Origin: JAFGDI01 sp963667715
Lineage (GTDB): Bacteria > Planctomycetota > Phycisphaerae > Sedimentisphaerales > SM23-30
NCBI GenBank assembly: GCA_963667715.1
Contig: OY763926.1
Span: forward strand, 992,001 to 1,056,000
DNA length: 64,000 nt
Direction of reading: 5' to 3'
Position 1 is the first letter of the stretch, and each line of letters starts with the position of its first letter. The notes beneath the pieces were generated by a model. The model searched no databases. It was not told the origin of the DNA and worked only from the letters and a program-made list of their open reading frames with translations. Position numbers and translations under genes: made by a program. Shown piece after piece: positions 52,501 to 60,600 of the stretch.

Positions 52501-54534
52501 CTTGCTGGTGGTCACGAGTTTGAATTAACTTTCCAGGATTATAATGAAAAAGTTGTAGATTGGGGACGCGAGTTTGATACTCCATATCTTAAGCAGGGAG
52601 CTGTAGGCTGGGTAGGTACTCACAGACATCAGCCGTCAGGTAATATGGCGTATGATTTTTGTAATATGTTCCTATATAAGATCGAAGTGCCAGATGGAGT
52701 GACAGCTATTATTCTGCCTGATAATGAAGATGTGATAATTTTTGCAATGACCAGGGTAAACAGTCCGGCTGATTCTGTGGCGATTGCAGGTGAAGTGGTT
52801 GACAGTTTGCCATACATCCCGGCACTGGCACCAAAGTCTGAAACTCGCAGAAACCTGGCCTTGAATGTGCCGGTAAACGCTGATGGTAATGTTGGTGGAG
52901 AAATACCTGAACAAGCGGTAGATGGTACCGTGGAAAATAATAGTAAATGGTGTGCGACCGGTAATGGTGGCGTGCATTGGTTGACCGTTGATCTTCAGAA
53001 CTACTATGATATTGATACTTTTGTACTTTACAATGCTTCCGCTGGCGGTGAAAGTGCCAGTTGGAATACTCGTGATTATTGCATACAGTATAGTGAAGAT
53101 GGCGGTAGTAATTGGGAAGATCTTGTATGTGTGGAAGGCAATACCAGTGGAGTTAGCAGGCACACTATCAGTCCGGTAAATGCTCGTTATCTGAGGCTGT
53201 ATATAACTGACCCAACTCAGAATGATGACGAAGCTGTAAGGTTGTATGGTTTCAATGTTTACGGCCCATGTGATGGACATTGGATGCTAAGTGATGTCTC
53301 CGGCCCCGACGGCATTGGCGATTGTCAGATAGATCTATATGATATGGAAGCTCTGGCAGAGGATTGGCTGTTATGTAATAAGCCGATGGACCCTGATTGC
53401 TACTCGTTTTGGCTGAGTCTATATCCTGATACTGATTCAGAAGTTGCCGTGCCGGGAAATGATCTGGCTGCTCTTCCTGATAATTCTCTTGTTGCTTATT
53501 GGAAAGTCCAGGAGAGTTCGGGTGGTATTTTGAATGACACTTCAGCACATGGTAATAGTGGAACGTTACAAGGTTCATCTCTACCGGTGTTCTCTGCAGG
53601 GTGGTTCCCGCAGGATGGTTATCAGGATAAGAGTTTGTACTTTAATGGCAGTGGTTATGTCGAAGTTGTGCCAAATGGTTCAGCTTCGAGCCCGAACTTA
53701 TATAATTTAACAGATGAGATTTCGCTATCAGCTTGGATCAAGCCGGATGACTGGGGTGGTAACAGGCGTATAATGCAGAAAGGTAACAGTGATAATCAGT
53801 ATCGTCTGCTTGCCGAAAATGGTGGCCTTGTTTTTGAGATATATGCAATTGGTAGAATTACAACCGAGCTTCCCTCAACAGGTGTATGGCATCATATTGC
53901 CGGCACTTATGATGGGTCGGTAATGAAACTGTTTGTTGATGGCGTGGAGATGGTTCGAGCTTATGCTAGTGGTTCTATCAATATTACCAATGATAATCTG
54001 TTTATAGCTACCAAGAATTCTGGCGCTCCGGCAAGCGATCATTTCAAGGGTTATCTTGACGATATCCGGGTATATAGTGTCGGATTGTCGGAAGCTCAGG
54101 TTCGTCAATTGGCCTGTATGGGAAAAAATGCAGTTCCAGTTATACTTGATATTCACAAGCGAGATGATCTCGTGGTTTCACTGATAGGCAGTACGTCATT
54201 AGATGCGGTTGTATTTGATGTTAATGGTGACAGTATGACATATTTCTGGACCGAGCTTGATTCATTGGCAAATGTGAGGTTTGTGCCATCGGTAAGTGTT
54301 GAGGATCCTGGATTGGAGTTTGGCGGAGCCGGTGATTATGAAGTTTCGCTGACAGTTGTAGACGCTGAAGGTGCTACAGTAACAAAGTCGGTAGAGCTTC
54401 ATCTTGAACAAATGGATATCGATACAATAAAGGCGTTAAATTTACAGATAATCGGTGATATTAATGCAGATTTTTATGTCGATATTAACGATTTTTCCAG
54501 TCTTGCCGGCCAGTGGTTTTCAGGTCAGGATTGA
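49597..54534 (+). CDS. Secreted multimodular GH38 alpha-mannosidase
   Basis: About 1645 residues. GGAAAG at 49585-49590 favours ATG 49597 over 49591. After a signal peptide comes a GH38 catalytic region: HLDTQWQW (zinc ligands His54, Asp56), LPDCFGFS (likely nucleophile Asp167) and WHSFHDDLTGT, with beta domains extending to about residue 1060. Then a discoidin/CBM32-like domain (EQAVDGTVENNSKWC), a first dockerin-like repeat (GDCQIDLYDMEALAEDW), a LamG domain (LVAYWKVQESSGGILN), a PKD/cadherin-like segment (VVFDVNGDSMTYFW) and a final dockerin-type repeat (DINADFYVDINDFSSLAG). GH38 enzymes are usually cytoplasmic and single-module. It should cleave alpha-mannose from surface-bound glycans. 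It lies in the sigma/FecR island. Confidence 0.85.
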   Translation: MENLRVKKSTYRVSCYHTILSMLLLYLVPIGTVQAEPSYDLSTEKVLYTVGTAHLDTQWQWTIKNTIDSYIKKTLDDNFSRFEKYPGYIFNFEGAFRYMLMKEYYPQRYQTMADYIDQGRWHITGSTLEQGDMNVVSPESMIRQTLIGNNYFEDEFGKRSTDIFLPDCFGFSYTMPTWMSHCGLNGFSSQKLSWGGAVPEPFSIGVWQGPDGSSVIAALKPGAYNSQITSDLSNDQGWLNRINSNGNNYGVYAEYMYHGVGDTGGAPTETSCQGLLDSMAGTGPVKVVSAGSDDIYKDITPAQRAGLPVYDGELLMTQHGSGCYTSQAAMKRWNRKNELLGDSAERAAVMAELLGADNYPQEILDAAWIRFLWHSFHDDLTGTSIPEAYHYSWNDEILSMNQFAGVMESSIGGVCQGLNTNVEGKAVVVYNPLALDRSDIVEATVTYETEVPDAVKVYADGVEVPSQIIGREPDKLTILFAAELESVSLKVFDVRSSEEACSLDTGLSIDGNVLENELYRVVVNGAGDISSIYDKVNSREILAGACRLELLEDHSTFWPAWEITYDDVQRTPYGYVSGLAKIRVVENGPVRVALEVTRTCGEAGSVSTFIQKIALTAGNAGGDKVVVNNLVDWRTKETMVKAVFPLNASNGYATYDLGMGTIERSNNKSNMHEVPAQQWADITDADGGFGVAILSECKYGWDKPADNKLRLTLLHTPEVTDRYVDEGTLDIGQHKFSYAIAPHSGGWDDGLVPQAAAGFNQQPVAFESEKHDGVLGQEYSMVEISNPQVMIKVVKKAERSNEIIVRVQELYGRSANNVRLSFDGNITAARQVDGCERYLSDLAVDNGDIVFDIDAYEPMTFAVEVASGVDDLGETQTLPLSLSHLYNVDAFSYDSNRSDGNLVDGMTIPAELMTDTLVINGVDFNIGSRANGSKNAVSCARQALYVGGGYDSIYILAASRRGDTTGTFLAGGHEFELTFQDYNEKVVDWGREFDTPYLKQGAVGWVGTHRHQPSGNMAYDFCNMFLYKIEVPDGVTAIILPDNEDVIIFAMTRVNSPADSVAIAGEVVDSLPYIPALAPKSETRRNLALNVPVNADGNVGGEIPEQAVDGTVENNSKWCATGNGGVHWLTVDLQNYYDIDTFVLYNASAGGESASWNTRDYCIQYSEDGGSNWEDLVCVEGNTSGVSRHTISPVNARYLRLYITDPTQNDDEAVRLYGFNVYGPCDGHWMLSDVSGPDGIGDCQIDLYDMEALAEDWLLCNKPMDPDCYSFWLSLYPDTDSEVAVPGNDLAALPDNSLVAYWKVQESSGGILNDTSAHGNSGTLQGSSLPVFSAGWFPQDGYQDKSLYFNGSGYVEVVPNGSASSPNLYNLTDEISLSAWIKPDDWGGNRRIMQKGNSDNQYRLLAENGGLVFEIYAIGRITTELPSTGVWHHIAGTYDGSVMKLFVDGVEMVRAYASGSINITNDNLFIATKNSGAPASDHFKGYLDDIRVYSVGLSEAQVRQLACMGKNAVPVILDIHKRDDLVVSLIGSTSLDAVVFDVNGDSMTYFWTELDSLANVRFVPSVSVEDPGLEFGGAGDYEVSLTVVDAEGATVTKSVELHLEQMDIDTIKALNLQIIGDINADFYVDINDFSSLAGQWFSGQD

Positions 54535-54623
54535 CAAGAAAGTGCCATTATTGTGCAATAATTGTCGTTAATCGGCATAGTGTGCCGATGTTTGTATATT
54601 TGTGTCAATTGATAAGGGGCTAG
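54535..54623. other. Region after GH38 with short hairpins
   Basis: Contains ATCGGCA/TGCCGAT (54571-54589), a 7-bp hairpin followed by a mixed T-rich stretch, and the short TTATTG-TG-CAATAA palindrome. These are possible weak terminators of the mannosidase gene. Confidence 0.4.
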
Positions 54624-54690
54624 GTGTTACAATTGTTCTATAATTGATACATCTTTACCCTTGTTTGTGACTATATAAAGAGGGATAATA
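54624..54690 (+). promoter_or_regulatory. Conserved promoter block, copy 2 (upstream of the pseudopilin gene)
   Basis: TTGTTT (54661-54666) and GATAAT (54684-54689) have a 17-base spacer, and CTATAATTGATACAT lies at 54638-54652. This matches copy 1 at 42425-42491 in 49 of 67 positions without gaps. Similarity seems to trail on for another ~60 bases (ACTGGAAGT/ATTGGAAGT). The leader to the gene is ~300 bases. Confidence 0.6.
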
Positions 54691-54991
54691 CATATGGCGT
54701 AGGATAGGAACGTTATAGTTCTAAGGCTCCAATTGGAAGTCTTATAATAAATATCCTGATAGCATCTTTATTGTTTAGAGTTAGAACTGGCCAATAGTGC
54801 ACGAGGGCTTGCTGGTTTTAATCCTACAATAAATCAGTTAGGATAAGAATGATTTATGATTTGATATTATCCTTGCCTAGCTTGCCTGAGCCATGATTGG
54901 TAATTGTATTATTATACGATATTTATAGTTATTTGCCTTAATTTAGTCTTGAAAAGTTGAAATTACCTAAAGATTTATCGGAGAACTGGTT

Positions 54992-55843
54992 ATGAAACAA
55001 ACGAAGAAAGCATTTACCCTTATAGAATTGTTGGTGGTGATCACCATCATCGCCTTACTTGTCAGTATTTTGATGCCTGCCCTGACAAAGGCCAAAGAAC
55101 AGGCTACTATGGCTGTATGTCTGTCAGGTCAGAAACAGCTGCTGGTATCTTATACTATGTATGCAACAGACCATAATGATGACATGGTTAGACCTTGGAC
55201 TCAAGACGGTGTCAAGGGTGACTGGGTTAGTGATCCTATTAACGATGCTGGTGTTGTTCAGACAGCTACTAATTGTACACCGCTTGATGAGCAGAATGGT
55301 ATTATGACTGGTGCACTTTATAAATACTATAAAGATCCAGAACTGGTACACTGTCCAGGTGATAAGAGGTCATTTAACGAACCTATGTTTCAAAATGCCC
55401 AGGGTTTTGGTGGATGGCGCAGCTATTCGATCGTTGGTACACTGAACAATAGAGATGGTGCAGGTAACGATGTTACTGAATATGCTGGGGCCAGAATTGT
55501 AAAGAAGCTTTCTAAGATCAAAATGCCTCAGGAAAAGTATGTTTTCATCGAAGAAGGTGACCATCGTGGTTTGAATATGGATGAATGGCTAATTGATTTT
55601 TCGCAGACTACTTATAATGCGTTAACTGACTCGATTGGTATTTTCCATAATAAGAAAGGTACCTTTAGCTATGCTGACGGTCATGCAGATGTACATGCCT
55701 GGCAGGTAAAAGAAACTATTGATTGGTTTACCAAATACTTGAATGAGAAGACAGCAAGTGGTATTCCAAACTGGACTAGCCCGGTTAGTCCTAATGAAGA
55801 TGTTAAATGGCTGATTGATCACGCTGCAAAGGGTGACGACTAA
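54992..55843 (+). CDS. Prepilin-type pseudopilin-like protein 2
   Basis: A 283-residue protein with a prepilin N-terminus (KKAFTLIELLVVITIIALLV) and, near the end, HNKKGTFSYADGHADVH, an H-X9-DG-type element. It is therefore a planctomycete pseudopilin-like protein of the same class as 38473-39483. It sits between the GH38 enzyme and a glycosidase and carries the same promoter block as the first sigma operon, so it is likely part of the glycan-foraging response, perhaps for export or surface display. This role is inference. GGAG lies ahead of the ATG. Confidence 0.86.
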   Translation: MKQTKKAFTLIELLVVITIIALLVSILMPALTKAKEQATMAVCLSGQKQLLVSYTMYATDHNDDMVRPWTQDGVKGDWVSDPINDAGVVQTATNCTPLDEQNGIMTGALYKYYKDPELVHCPGDKRSFNEPMFQNAQGFGGWRSYSIVGTLNNRDGAGNDVTEYAGARIVKKLSKIKMPQEKYVFIEEGDHRGLNMDEWLIDFSQTTYNALTDSIGIFHNKKGTFSYADGHADVHAWQVKETIDWFTKYLNEKTASGIPNWTSPVSPNEDVKWLIDHAAKGDD

Positions 55844-55868
55844 TATTCAGTCGTAAATAAAAGTTAAT

Positions 55869-55908
55869 AAAGCGGATCTTGGAAGTGATTTCAAGATCCG
55901 CTTTTTTT
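55869..55908 (+). terminator. Terminator after pseudopilin 2
   Basis: AAGCGGATCTTG pairs perfectly with CAAGATCCGCTT and is followed by seven or more T. Confidence 0.9.
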
Positions 55909-56023
55909 GTGCATATACACATATATCTTTGTGGCTTGTATATCTTGGCAACTCCTATATAATGAACGTGTTAAGATCATGATTTTCTTATATCTGTAAA
56001 TCATTAAATTCCATGGTGGTGCA

Positions 56024-57916
56024 ATGTTGATATTCTTAATACTTCTTGTAGTGAATCTGTTTTATTGTAATGCTGGATATGCAGATGAATCCTCTTCGTT
56101 TGGTGTCTGTGCTCATATTTCGCGTCACAGTGATCACGCATTGGCGGCTAAAGAATGTGAGCTTATGAGTAGGGTGGGTATTGGCTGGGTTCGTACCGAT
56201 TTTGACTGGACAACGGTTGATCCTCGTGAGGATGTGTGGGATTATTCGCTGATAGATGAGACTGTTGATATAGCGGAATCGCATGGTATAACTATATTGC
56301 CAATATTATGTTATGATGTCCCCTGGGCAAGCCCGGCGTATAAACATATGGATAAATGGCTGGAGTATGTAAGGAATACTGTGAATCGGTATAAAGATAG
56401 GCTACGCTACTGGGAAGTATGGAATGAGCAGGATGGTGAAGGGTTCTGGAGGGATACGCCGCGGCCGGAAGATTATACAGCTTTGCTTAAGGCAACATAC
56501 AATGAGATAAAAAAAATAGACCCGGAGCTTACTGTTCTTATCGGTGGTTTTTCTGGTATACCTATGGAGTATATTGAGGGAGTGTATAAGGCTGGCGGTA
56601 AGGATTATTTTGATATTATGGTAGTGCATCCGTATAGATACCCAGGTGCTCCAGAGCAGGGCGGGTTGTATGAGGATCTATTAAAACTGCGAACTTTGAT
56701 GGTGCAGTATGGCGATGTGGAAAAGCCATTGTGGATAACAGAGATTGGTTGGCCCACGCAGGAAAATAAGGCCTTTGTTGTTGAGCAGGTGGTCTCAGCT
56801 GGCCTGAAAGCTTTGGGGATGAATAGTATGAATGGGGTGCGGTTTGGTGTTTTAGATGATCCTGGATATCCGGTATTCCCGGCTCTTAGCAACAAGCAAA
56901 TTATCGATATAGCAGGCCCTGATGCGATTGTTTACAGATTAGATAATGAGCAATTAAAGACATTTGATATAAGTACTTACGATGTTTTGATAATGTGTCC
57001 TGAGGAAAGTGTACCAGAAGGTGTGTTTGATAGTATCTATAACTTTGTCGCCTCTGGTGGAGTTATAGTATTCCCACAGGGTGTGCCATTGTATTATGAG
57101 TCAGTATTAAGTGACAGCGGTAGATGGAGTCATGTTCCGCTTGACGATTCATTTAGAAAAAGGCTACATATAGGCTGGGAAGCCTGGTGGACAAACACAA
57201 AAGTGCCGGAGGAGGCAGGCTTTCTGGCTGTACCAAAAGAGTATGTGGAAAATATAACTTCGGTGTCAGATTTTCCGAGTGCAAGTCGTTTTCTCAATGA
57301 TAGTAATCTGCGTACTGATGATACATTTATACCATTAGTGACAGCACAGGAAGGTGGTTATAATGGTGTTGTTTCGGGTGTTTATGATTATAATAGTGAG
57401 CTAAAAGGGGCAGCTATAATATCCTGTTTATTCAATGGTTACAGAGGTGTCAGTGAGCAGGTTCAGGCTGAGATCATACCCAGAGCATATTTGTTATCCA
57501 TGTTGGCGGGAGTGGAGAAGGTGTTTTGGTATAATCTGCGGGCCAGAGAGGTAGATAGGTATTATAACGAGGATAATTTTGGAATTATTCATAAAGATTT
57601 ATCACCAAAGCCAGCGTATAAGTCTGTAAAAACGTTAAGCAGTATGTGGGGGGGCGGCTCTGTTTTTGACGCCGGTAGATGGCAATATGACAATATTTAC
57701 TGTCCCGGTTGGCATAACCCAGAGGGTGATAGCTATCGAGCATTATGGTCGGTTGGCAGTGCCGTAGATGTGATGTTAAATGCTGATAGTGATATTGTTG
57801 TTATTGATAGTTATGGCAATAAACTCAGGCAGGCCAGCTGTGGAGAGCAGGTTAGTTTGCAATTAGGACAAACCATAATCTATGTGGTGGGGAAATCCAG
57901 TTTAGTGTTTGAATAA
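56024..57916 (+). CDS. Secreted glycosidase, clan GH-A (GH39/GH5-like)
   Basis: A 630-residue exported protein with a signal peptide (LIFLILLVVNLFYCNAGYA). The TIM-barrel part covers about residues 25-300: GIGWVRTDFDWTTVDP, LRYWEVWNEQDG with the acid/base Glu135 and WITEIGWPTQ with the likely nucleophile Glu240, matching the clan GH-A spacing between strands 4 and 7. The next ~150 residues hold a Rossmann-like domain (TYDVLIMCPEESVPEGVF ... SGGVIVFPQG), inserted before YNGVVSGVYDYN and a beta domain at the end. The exact family is uncertain and the substrate unknown; it probably acts with the GH38 enzyme in this island. Confidence 0.8.
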   Translation: MLIFLILLVVNLFYCNAGYADESSSFGVCAHISRHSDHALAAKECELMSRVGIGWVRTDFDWTTVDPREDVWDYSLIDETVDIAESHGITILPILCYDVPWASPAYKHMDKWLEYVRNTVNRYKDRLRYWEVWNEQDGEGFWRDTPRPEDYTALLKATYNEIKKIDPELTVLIGGFSGIPMEYIEGVYKAGGKDYFDIMVVHPYRYPGAPEQGGLYEDLLKLRTLMVQYGDVEKPLWITEIGWPTQENKAFVVEQVVSAGLKALGMNSMNGVRFGVLDDPGYPVFPALSNKQIIDIAGPDAIVYRLDNEQLKTFDISTYDVLIMCPEESVPEGVFDSIYNFVASGGVIVFPQGVPLYYESVLSDSGRWSHVPLDDSFRKRLHIGWEAWWTNTKVPEEAGFLAVPKEYVENITSVSDFPSASRFLNDSNLRTDDTFIPLVTAQEGGYNGVVSGVYDYNSELKGAAIISCLFNGYRGVSEQVQAEIIPRAYLLSMLAGVEKVFWYNLRAREVDRYYNEDNFGIIHKDLSPKPAYKSVKTLSSMWGGGSVFDAGRWQYDNIYCPGWHNPEGDSYRALWSVGSAVDVMLNADSDIVVIDSYGNKLRQASCGEQVSLQLGQTIIYVVGKSSLVFE

Positions 57917-58112
57917 CAATGATTTACGTATGTTTATTGATGTGCTTTAGCTCTTTGAAAGCATAGAGTCAGTTTCCCGTTTATAACATTTTTCTAAAAC
58001 AAACATCTTTTTTTTGATTTTTATGGTTGTCACCTAAAGCCGTCAGCGAATTACATGATAGCTGGTAATAGCATATTCCCAACTGCGCAGTTAGATAATT
58101 ATAAGGACAAAG

Positions 58113-58637
58113 ATGCGAACTGAGAATTCAAAACAATTTTTAAGCTTATTGATGAAGCATCAGACCCGCATACATACGTATATACTGTACCATATTCCCA
58201 ATAAGATAGATGCCGAGGACATTCTGCAGGATACAATACTTGTTATGTTGGATAAGTTTTCGGAGTTTGAAGAGGGTACAAATTTTCTGGCCTGGGGGAT
58301 AGTTATAGCCAGAAATAAGATCATGTCATTTAAGCAGAGCAAGGCTCGTTCTCGTATGGTCTTTGATGATAGTATCGTGAGTCAGATAGAAAAAGAAGTA
58401 ACTGAGAATTTTGATCTGTTCAATGAAGAGTCTGAGGAGCTTAAAAACTGTATAGTTAAGCTTCCAGAGAAGCACAAGAAGTATCTGCGTCTGCGTTATG
58501 AAAAAAGTATGAGTTATCGTGAGATAGGTAAAGAGATATCTATTTCAATGCAGGCAGTACATAAAACCATGAGTCGTATCCATATAGCATTATTGAAGTG
58601 CGTACGTCTTAATTTGCAGAAGGATATGGACTTATGA
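58113..58637 (+). CDS. ECF-type RNA polymerase sigma factor 2
   Basis: A 174-residue sigma factor paralogous to that at 43033. Region 2 is YILYHIPNKIDAEDILQDTILVML, with NFLAWGIVIARNKIMSF; region 4 is CIVKLPEKHKKYLRLRYEKSMSYREIGKEISISM with the helix QAVHKTMSRIHIALLKCVR. The shared IPN(R/K)xDAED start and the same gene order show a duplicated module. AAGGAC precedes the ATG. It overlaps the next gene by the ATGA arrangement, so the two are translationally coupled. Confidence 0.88.
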   Translation: MRTENSKQFLSLLMKHQTRIHTYILYHIPNKIDAEDILQDTILVMLDKFSEFEEGTNFLAWGIVIARNKIMSFKQSKARSRMVFDDSIVSQIEKEVTENFDLFNEESEELKNCIVKLPEKHKKYLRLRYEKSMSYREIGKEISISMQAVHKTMSRIHIALLKCVRLNLQKDMDL

Positions 58638-60376
58638 GTTATGATGACGAACTACTCAATGAAGTAGGGCTGTTAGTTTCGTTCTCGCAGGAAGGCGAGC
58701 TTTCTGATGAGCAGTTTAACCGGTTGAGTGCTTTATTGAAAGATAATGCTCAGGCACGAAGGTATTATTACTCACTGATGAATATCTATGCCAGAATGCA
58801 TGAGACTGAAAGTGTTATGGCATTGCAGGGTGAGAAGGAAAAGACCGCAGATAAAGAGATGTTGAACGCACTGCTGGCTGAAGAGAAAACAGCTCCGGCT
58901 ATTGATATTCCTGAGGTTGTGTTTGAAGAGAAGGTTCTGCCTAGAGTTGCTACTGAGCGTAAAAGCCATACAAAGAAGTCGAATTCTGTTCTAGGTTATG
59001 TAATGGCTGCAGCTGCGATGCTGCTTTTTGTTGTATACGCTAAATATGTAATGTTTTCAACTTTTGGTGTTGCGACTGTAAATAATACTCTTAATGCCGT
59101 ATTTGCAAAAGATGATGTATTGACAGAAGGAATGCGGCTTGAAAATCGTACAGAAGCGTTCAGGCTTAAGAGCGGTGTGGTTGAAATAGATTTTGATTAT
59201 GGTGCTCGTGTCGTAATTGAAGGGCCGGCAATTTTTTATCTGAACTCTGCACAGACTATGACATTGAACTCAGGGCGTGTTTACGCCTTTGTACTCTCTA
59301 AGAGTGCAAAGGGCTTTACAGTTAATACGCCTACCTCAAGGGTTGTTGATATGGGGACAGAGTTTGGTGTTTCGGTTGACTATAATGGAAATAGTGATAT
59401 ATACATGACCCGAGGCAAGGCAGCTTTGTATTCTGCGGACAGGGATAAACTTCGTTCGGCAAAGGCCAATATAATAACAGCTGGAAATGCCAGGCGGGTT
59501 GATAGCAAAGGGAAATTTGATACTATCCCAATGGTAAATGATGAATTTGCACGGGGGATATCAACAGAACAAGGAGTGATCTGGCGTGGTCAGAATATTG
59601 ACCTTGCAGATATAGTGGGCGGTGGTTGTGGTTTGGGAACAGGTATAGCCCAACGATCTATAGATCCGGATTCCGGAGTTATGCAGAAGTGGTCGATCGC
59701 ATTTGAAAGAAGTGGCAGTCGCCGGTATTCATCGGTGTCTAGTGCTTATATTGACGGCGTATTTGTGCCAGATGGTGAGGCTGGGGCGATAGATGTTACG
59801 TCAGCTGGTGATAAATGGGAATGTCCAGATACCGATAACTCGTATAAGTATAATATAGCAAATTCCGTACGGCTGCCGGACAATCCAGAACAGTATGGCT
59901 TTAGTACAGAGCCACCAGCTTCAGATCAGATGCTTGAGAAGGCGATAGAAGGTAAGGTGGCAACTCATCTTATGAGACTAAATACTATGACAGAGCCTGC
60001 CAGGGGGGGAGATTCTAATTTATTCATGCACGCTAATGTAGGTATAACATTTGACCTGAAAGCGATAGGCAAGCTTGTGCCGGGAACACGTCTGAGACGG
60101 TTTACTAGTGTTTTCGGAATTAGTGAATCTCAGTTAGCAATGGAAGAAGTTTCTGTGAAAGATGCAGAATTGGATGTATGGGTGCTGGTAGATGGTGAAG
60201 TAGTCTTTTCCAGGCAGGATATGCATGCAGATGAAAGTTATGATCTAGATATTGAATTGAAAGAAGAATATCGGTATTTGACCATGGTAATAACTGATAG
60301 TAATGATGGATATCAGAAGGCTTTTGACTGGGGTGAGTTTTACAATCCTACAATTGAGCTTGAAGCGGTTAAGTAG
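58634..60376 (+). CDS. FecR-domain anti-sigma/sensor protein with C-terminal NPCBM-like domain, copy 2
   Basis: A 580-residue protein with the same layout as the gene at 43557. The cytoplasmic N-terminus has LVSFSQEGELSDEQFNRLSA (typical of planctomycete FecR anti-sigma proteins), then a membrane helix near 118-140 (MAAAAMLLFVVYA). The FecR domain (EIDFDYGARVVIEGPAIF, NTPTSRVVDMGTEFGVSV) covers about 180-295 and a NPCBM-like domain follows from ~368: DGVFVPDGEAG, LFMHANVGITFDL, RRFTSVFGI, LVDGEVVF, LTMVITDSNDGY. Overlap with the sigma gene (ATGA) marks it as the partner. The two copies are strongly diverged, so they may sense different glycans. Confidence 0.82.
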   Translation: MSYDDELLNEVGLLVSFSQEGELSDEQFNRLSALLKDNAQARRYYYSLMNIYARMHETESVMALQGEKEKTADKEMLNALLAEEKTAPAIDIPEVVFEEKVLPRVATERKSHTKKSNSVLGYVMAAAAMLLFVVYAKYVMFSTFGVATVNNTLNAVFAKDDVLTEGMRLENRTEAFRLKSGVVEIDFDYGARVVIEGPAIFYLNSAQTMTLNSGRVYAFVLSKSAKGFTVNTPTSRVVDMGTEFGVSVDYNGNSDIYMTRGKAALYSADRDKLRSAKANIITAGNARRVDSKGKFDTIPMVNDEFARGISTEQGVIWRGQNIDLADIVGGGCGLGTGIAQRSIDPDSGVMQKWSIAFERSGSRRYSSVSSAYIDGVFVPDGEAGAIDVTSAGDKWECPDTDNSYKYNIANSVRLPDNPEQYGFSTEPPASDQMLEKAIEGKVATHLMRLNTMTEPARGGDSNLFMHANVGITFDLKAIGKLVPGTRLRRFTSVFGISESQLAMEEVSVKDAELDVWVLVDGEVVFSRQDMHADESYDLDIELKEEYRYLTMVITDSNDGYQKAFDWGEFYNPTIELEAVK

Positions 60377-60600
60377 AGGGGATTATGTAGAATTATGATT
60401 TAGGCTGGTTTGGAAAAGTTGTAAGCTAACTAACCGGTCTTATAATGAATATGAAATCGTGGAGGCTGTAAGGCAGTGTATTCGGTAAACTGCTGGTCAG
60501 TATAGTGTTTTAAGATATTGCCGAACATTTTATACAGAAATGGAGAACATGTTTTTTAGGAACTAATAGTGTGTTTATTCAATTTTAATGGAGAATTAAG
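60377..60600. other. Gap between FecR 2 and surface protein 2
   Basis: 224 bases with no ORF. It probably holds a leader and perhaps the promoter recognised by sigma factor 2; no boxes are convincing by eye. Confidence 0.35.

Noticed and set aside
57942..57963. TGCTTT/AAAGCA hairpin after the clan GH-A glycosidase as a terminator
   Set aside because: Only six pairs and no T run directly after.
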